A stretch of 10,653 bases of DNA. Source: Euperipatoides rowelli. Taxonomy: Eukaryota; Onychophora; Udeonychophora; Euonychophora; Peripatopsidae. The DNA lies in NCBI GenBank assembly GCA_003024985.2, contig PXIH01S0029307.1; one strand, given 5' to 3'. Positions within the stretch are counted from its first letter, which is position 1, and the number at the start of each line of letters is the position of its first letter. Positions 7,357 through 10,653 of the stretch are shown here, one piece after another. The notes under the pieces were generated by a model. It was not told the DNA's origin. It did not search any database and saw only the letters and a list, made by a program, of their open reading frames with translations. A program made the translations under genes and the position numbers.

Positions 7357-7666
7357 GAATTTTTACTATATCATTCTTTTTAATTTCATAGTCTAAAGTT
7401 ATGAGTCTGCTTCCCCTTCCCTCAGCATATACAACTGAACCATTAGCAATTGTGTTGGGGATCATTTTGGTTAGGTAGGACATGTCTCGGAAGAAATTTT
7501 TGTATAGCGACATGTGCACGCTTGCGTCCGAGTCAAAAATCCAGTCGTTGTTGTTGGCATTGTTATACATTTTACCAGATAGGGTGGTATATTCTTCTGT
7601 CTTTTCGTCTGTGCAATTACAGCATTTTGTGATTTGTGGTGGTGTTTCTTCTGCCGTTCGCTGCAA
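7211..7666 (-). pseudogene. Copia aspartic protease region, catalytic motif altered
   Basis: The open frame reads NNNDWIFDSDASVHMS near residues 38-53, matching the Copia protease motif WIxDSGASxHM. The catalytic Asp (7534-7532) is kept, but the invariant Gly of D-S/T-G is Asp (7528-7526), which should abolish activity. HDVLYVPNLKLQLLSIKQL (about residues 103-121) and the following GHQVHFDND are the usual protease-to-integrase linker of Copia polyproteins. The upstream part (CCNCTDEKTEEY) links to gag. A frameshift near 7230-7250 separates it from the integrase frame. Confidence 0.9.
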
Positions 7667-7779
7667 TAGTGTTTTGCATCAAAATAGTCTTCGTCTGCTG
7701 TTGTAGACATTACCATATTTCCATTAGGATGTGGATATTTTTCCTCTGAATATGGATGTTTGTTGTGTTTTTCTGAACT

Positions 7780-8205
7780 ATGGCTATTCCAACTATTAGC
7801 TTTATTTCTAGGTAATTTTCTATTGCAGTCTCTTCTAAAATGTCCTTGTTTACTAACCGTAACATGTAACATGTTATGATTTTTGTTCGATCAGGATGCT
7901 TTCTCATTGTTGACATGGTAAGATATTGGAATTGACATGCAAATCCATCTTGTTCTCTCCTAGATGATTCATTGAATAATTTAGGTTTAACAAAATCCAC
8001 TGACAAATGCTCCTCCTCTTTAGATTCGATTGCCGATTGCCGTTATAAGCTTGTTATAAGGTTATTATAATAGGAGGGGAGGCCACATAACATTACTGCT
8101 ATTATGTTTTTGTCACTTACTGGTTCACCTAAACCCCTTAACTGTCCTACTAGCTCCAAGATCTTGTTCATATCCACGTGTGACTTTCATAGCGTTTGCT
8201 ATATA
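7780..8205 (-). pseudogene. Copia Gag C-terminal half: UBN2-like domain and zinc knuckle, truncated
   Basis: Gag packages element RNA. The minus strand reads RKLYSKRYE near 8185-8210. MNKILELVGQLRGLGEPVS starts at 8171, and CGLPSYYNNLITSL ends at a stop at 8045-8043. The LVxxLRGLGEPvsD...LCGLPxSY pattern is diagnostic of the Copia Gag (UBN2) domain. The same frame continues past the stop (ESKEEEHLSVDFVKPKLF). Then a broken zinc knuckle follows: CY near 7870, and KQGHFRRDCNRK in a shifted frame at about 7818-7853. The second Cys of CX2CX4HX4C is lost at the frameshift. The N-terminal part of gag, the primer-binding site and the 5' LTR are absent: recognisable gag stops at about 8205 and LINE sequence begins. 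Confidence 0.85.
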
Positions 8206-8209
8206 GTTT

Positions 8210-9336
8210 TCTCATTAGATGGAATCAAGACAAAAGTTTAAATGATACATATAAACATTTTAATGATGAATCAGGGTCTAAGAGGTTAGATAATAAGGAT
8301 AATTATTTAGTTACAGTGTCCAGGAAAACTGAAACTGACTTAATCAATGCAGTTTTACAAAATTCAATTGGTAGAAAAAGGGATTAATAAAATACTATTT
8401 TTTTGAGAATCAAAATACGACAGATAAGGATTGTAAAAATCTACCAATGTGCAAAGGTGCATATTTTAAATTGCTGGAAGATAAAGGGAGTTTTGAAGAC
8501 TATTTCAGGCTATCAGCAAAATCTCTAGGAAGAACATCTTTAAACTAATTAAATTTAAAGAGAGAGGAATTGTTAGTCTGGCATATTGAATCAAATTATG
8601 TGTTAAATAGACTTTATTGTGTGCACAATTGTACAATAGATTTATAATTCAAGAGGATTCTAATAGGCTTGATATGATGCCTACAAGAACTTTTTATAAT
8701 AATAAAATAAAAAATAATTTAAGAAATATTAATGGTCATGGTTTGAAAGTTACAGTAGAGATAGGAAAGGCAGAAGTTATTGATAAAATAGTTGAAAATC
8801 TAGTTGATGATAAATCAAAGGAGCGTGCTGGAAATAAAGAGTTGGAAAAGATAATGAAATGGTCGTAGCAATTACTAAAACGTAGGTGGACTTTCGTTTC
8901 TGTGATTTAAAAATGACAAAGAAGAAAAACCAGGGGTAGTTAATGGGGGTATATTGAAGAAGAATGGAGATTATGAAATGGTAATAGATTATTTTCCTTT
9001 AAAAAAAAGTGTTTTTCAATTCCCAGCAATTGATTTTGAACTTACTGCTTGGAAAGAAGACCAGATTACTTTTGGCTTTACCAAAAATTTTTGTGTGGAA
9101 AACTTGGATTTGTTAATTAGGAAAAACAACAAAATTATATTGTCCTAAGTAGAAGACGGATAGAATTCCAAGATCCTGTGATTTTAAATTATGTTGTCTC
9201 CTCGACTATAACCTGTATTAATATTTATTATGAACTTGGTAATAATGCAACACTTTTTCTGTATTGGTAGAGAAATTTATAGGAGTTTTTACTATGGAAA
9301 TATTTTTATACTGTCATCTTCTTATAATATCTGTCA
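8210..9336 (+). pseudogene. Decayed LINE 5' part (ORF1-like region)
   Basis: A chain of open segments in alternating frames suggests one decayed coding sequence. Segments: 8215-8384 (KSLNDTYKHFNDESGSKR...INAVLQNSIGRK); about 8413-8547 (QNTTDKDCKNLPMCKGAYFK...SLGRTSLN); 8617-8868 (rich in Lys/Asn/Glu, with GHGLKVTVEIGKAEVIDKI); about 8911-9147 (EEKPGVVNGGILKKNGDYEM...FELTAWKEDQITFGFTKNF); and a shifted continuation to about 9250 (RRRIEFQDPVILNYVVSS). The strand is the same as the endonuclease downstream, and the region sits where LINE ORF1 is expected. No zinc knuckle, RRM or esterase motif is recognisable, so the ORF1 assignment is inferred from context. The hAT MITE at 9345 interrupts it. 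Confidence 0.5.
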
Positions 9337-9344
9337 CTCTAAAC

Positions 9345-9627
9345 CAGAGATAGGCAACCTGGTTCCCACGGGCACCAAAGTGCCCCCCCCCCCCCCGAAG
9401 CATTTTTAAAGTGCACACTATTGACTTTGTAAAATAATTTATAATATATATAGCCATATGTCACAGCCTGATGCAATTCCAAGTGACACATTAACGTTTT
9501 TTTTTTAAATATTAAGTTTGTAGGTAGAATTTTGCATTAGTAAATTTACTTATAATAAATATATATTGGATGTACCTTAAGCTCAAAATTTGAGGTGCCC
9601 TTCTTGGTGAAAAGGTTGCCACCCCTG
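9345..9627. mobile_element. hAT-type MITE, 283 bp, nested in the LINE
   Basis: The left end starts CAGAGATAGGCAACCTGG, and the right end read inward starts CAGGGGTGGCAACCTTTT. Both continue to GGGCACC. The CAGgGgTgGgCAACC terminus is typical of hAT elements. The flanks match at 7 of 8 positions: CTCTAAAC at 9337-9344 and CTCTAGAC at 9628-9635, the 8-bp hAT target duplication with one later mutation. The interior is non-coding, with a run of 14 C at 9383-9396. The element separates two parts of the LINE, so it inserted after the LINE did. Confidence 0.88.
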
Positions 9628-10060
9628 CTCTAGACTATGTGATTAATGATGGTTTTCAATTGACAAATTCCAGTGGATTAGATTTAAGGGTTGGTAGTGG
9701 GATTTGGGACTTTAATAAGAGAGTGAGCACCAAGAATATGGATTAGTTATTAAATAGGGATAGAGATATATACAATACAAAAACCTTATATTTTAAAAAT
9801 GATCTTTTTAAATCAATAGAAAATAATTTTGCCTGTATAAATAAAAAAATTGGAATATGGGACTGTGATAAAGAAAGCAAACCAAAAAATAGGTCATCAT
9901 TTTCAAATTCAGGGAAAAGTAGCATTAATTATATAGAAATGAACAATAATATTAGAATATCGAGATTTGGAAGAATAATTAAGACACCAAAAAATAAAGA
10001 TTTTGGTGAAAATAGGTAGCAATTAACTAATAAAAGATAAAAGGTTGATTTGGCCAGGGA
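9628..10060 (+). pseudogene. LINE region between hAT MITE and endonuclease, decayed ORF
   Basis: After the MITE a coding-like frame resumes: YVINDGFQLTNSSGLDLRV then GSGIWDFNKRVSTKNMD, with a stop at 9743-9745. After the stop come NDLFKSIENNF..., then IGIWDCDKESKPKNRSSF, and RISRFGRIIKTPKNKDFGE ending at a stop near 10017. The basic R-S-R-FGR-x-x-K-x-P tail resembles the end of retroelement ORF1 proteins just before ORF2. It is probably the C-terminal part of ORF1, continuing the segments at 8210-9336. Confidence 0.45.
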
Positions 10061-10513
10061 TAATTTAAATATGATTTACTCTAATGTCAATTCAGTAAAG
10101 AATAAACTTAATGAAATAGTAATTTTTTTGAACATAATAATATTGATTTGTTACTGCTGGTGGAAACGTGGCTGGATAAAAATACTACAGATGAAGAAAT
10201 TCAAATCAAGGAATATAGCCTAATATTATAAGAAGGGACCGTGATGGAAAAAACGGAGTTGGCATATTAATTTACTATAAATATAGTGTTGAAATTTCGG
10301 AATTCAATTAATTTAGTGAGAATATTGAAAGTATCTGTGGAATTTAAGACTTAACAGTGTCCACATCTTGTTGGTATTTTCTATAGACCCCCCAACAATG
10401 CTAATGAAAATGACAAACTGTTATTGGCACAATTAATTAAACATTATAAAACTTATTTAAAACTAGTAAAACTGATGAAATAATAATAGTAGGAGATGTG
10501 AACTTACCATTAA
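10061..10513 (+). pseudogene. LINE APE-type endonuclease domain (ORF2 N-terminus), truncated
   Basis: The endonuclease nicks target DNA to prime reverse transcription. Motifs in order: MIYSNVNSVKNKLNE (about 10071-10115) is the N-terminal N-x-x-S-x-x-NK block; NIDLLLLVETWLDKNTTDEE carries the catalytic Glu at 10163-10165; RRDRDGKNGVGILIYYK is read across a frameshift at about 10230-10280; VGIFYRPPNNANENDK (about 10370-10408) contains the YRPPN motif; and TDEIIIVGDVNLPLT (about 10471-10512) carries the GD-x-N catalytic pair. The spacing fits CR1/L2/Rex1-type elements. There are two or three frameshifts. The domain ends abruptly after GDVNLPL where a TTAA-flanked sequence begins. Any RT part would lie beyond the window. 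Confidence 0.88.
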
Positions 10514-10653
10514 CCCTTCCACTCCAAAGTCGAATCTCAGTCGACAAATTTCAATTAGCAATTTCACTCTAAAGTCGAAAGAGAGTAGACATTTTATCTC
10601 TCTAATTGAATAATTATTATAATTATCAAAACTGCTTCAAAAGCTGTTTTTTT
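10510..10653 (+). mobile_element. Possible piggyBac-like element left end, runs off the window
   Basis: TTAA at 10510-10513 is followed directly by CCCTTCCACTCCAAAGTCG, exactly where LINE endonuclease homology stops. TTAA target sites and a terminal CCCT are features of piggyBac-type transposons. Just inside, CACTCCAAAGTCGAA at 10520 recurs as CACTCTAAAGTCGAA at 10565 (period 45 bp), a subterminal repeat. The other end and any transposase lie outside, so the assignment is provisional. Confidence 0.5.
10520..10591 (+). repeat. 45-bp-period subterminal direct repeat
   Basis: CACTCCAAAGTCGAA...GTCGACA at 10520-10546 and CACTCTAAAGTCGAA...GTAGACA at 10565-10591 match over about 27 bp, with a few differences clustered in the middle. 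Subterminal repeats are common transposase-binding arrangements near DNA transposon ends. This role is inferred. Confidence 0.75.

Noticed and set aside
7091-7706. Plus-strand frames at 7091-7315, 7450-7632 and 7482-7706
   Set aside because: They are antisense shadows of the Copia protease and pre-integrase coding sequence.
9743-9925. 60-codon minus-strand frame
   Set aside because: It is antisense to the LINE coding-like segment. Hydrophobicity comes from complementing Lys/Asn codons.

Overview
The window is eukaryotic, AT-rich and dominated by transposable-element remains. No bacterial gene organisation is present: no long intact ORFs, no ribosome-binding sites and no operons. A non-LTR retrotransposon with an APE-type endonuclease, a Ty1/Copia LTR element, hAT-type MITEs with 8-bp target duplications and a possible piggyBac-like TTAA insertion together suggest an animal genome, most likely an invertebrate. 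The species cannot be told from the sequence. One ambiguous base (N) lies at 1360.

Layout. At 1-1265 two LINE reverse-transcriptase 3' fragments lie head to tail on the + strand, followed by simple repeats and LINE-like 3' tails to about 2150. At 2157-2646 a cluster of about eight ATTACCCACAATGCATTG-like motifs switches orientation midway. At 2785-3125 there is a plausible terminal exon of a host gene: splice acceptor, about 54 codons, stop and AATAAA. This is the only candidate cellular coding sequence. At 3174-3305 are twin GC-rich hairpins and a tRNA-like (SINE-like) segment ending in TTTTT. At 3740-3986 is a MITE-like element with a perfect 17-bp inverted repeat. At 4747-5144 is a hAT-type MITE with a perfect 8-bp target duplication.

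From 5320 to about 8205 (- strand) lies a degraded Copia element. It consists of a probable 816-bp 3' LTR, a polypurine tract, integrase, protease and the gag zinc-knuckle and UBN2-like region. Reverse transcriptase and RNase H are absent, and the 5' end and 5' LTR are lost. From about 8210 to 10513 (+ strand) lies a second LINE: a decayed ORF1-like region followed by an APE endonuclease domain. It is split by a 283-bp hAT-type MITE (9345-9627) and cut off at 10513, where a piggyBac-like end appears to begin next to TTAA.

Nothing here looks like a functional multi-gene system. The interest lies in the nested insertion history, the internally deleted Copia, the motif cluster and the unidentified terminal exon.
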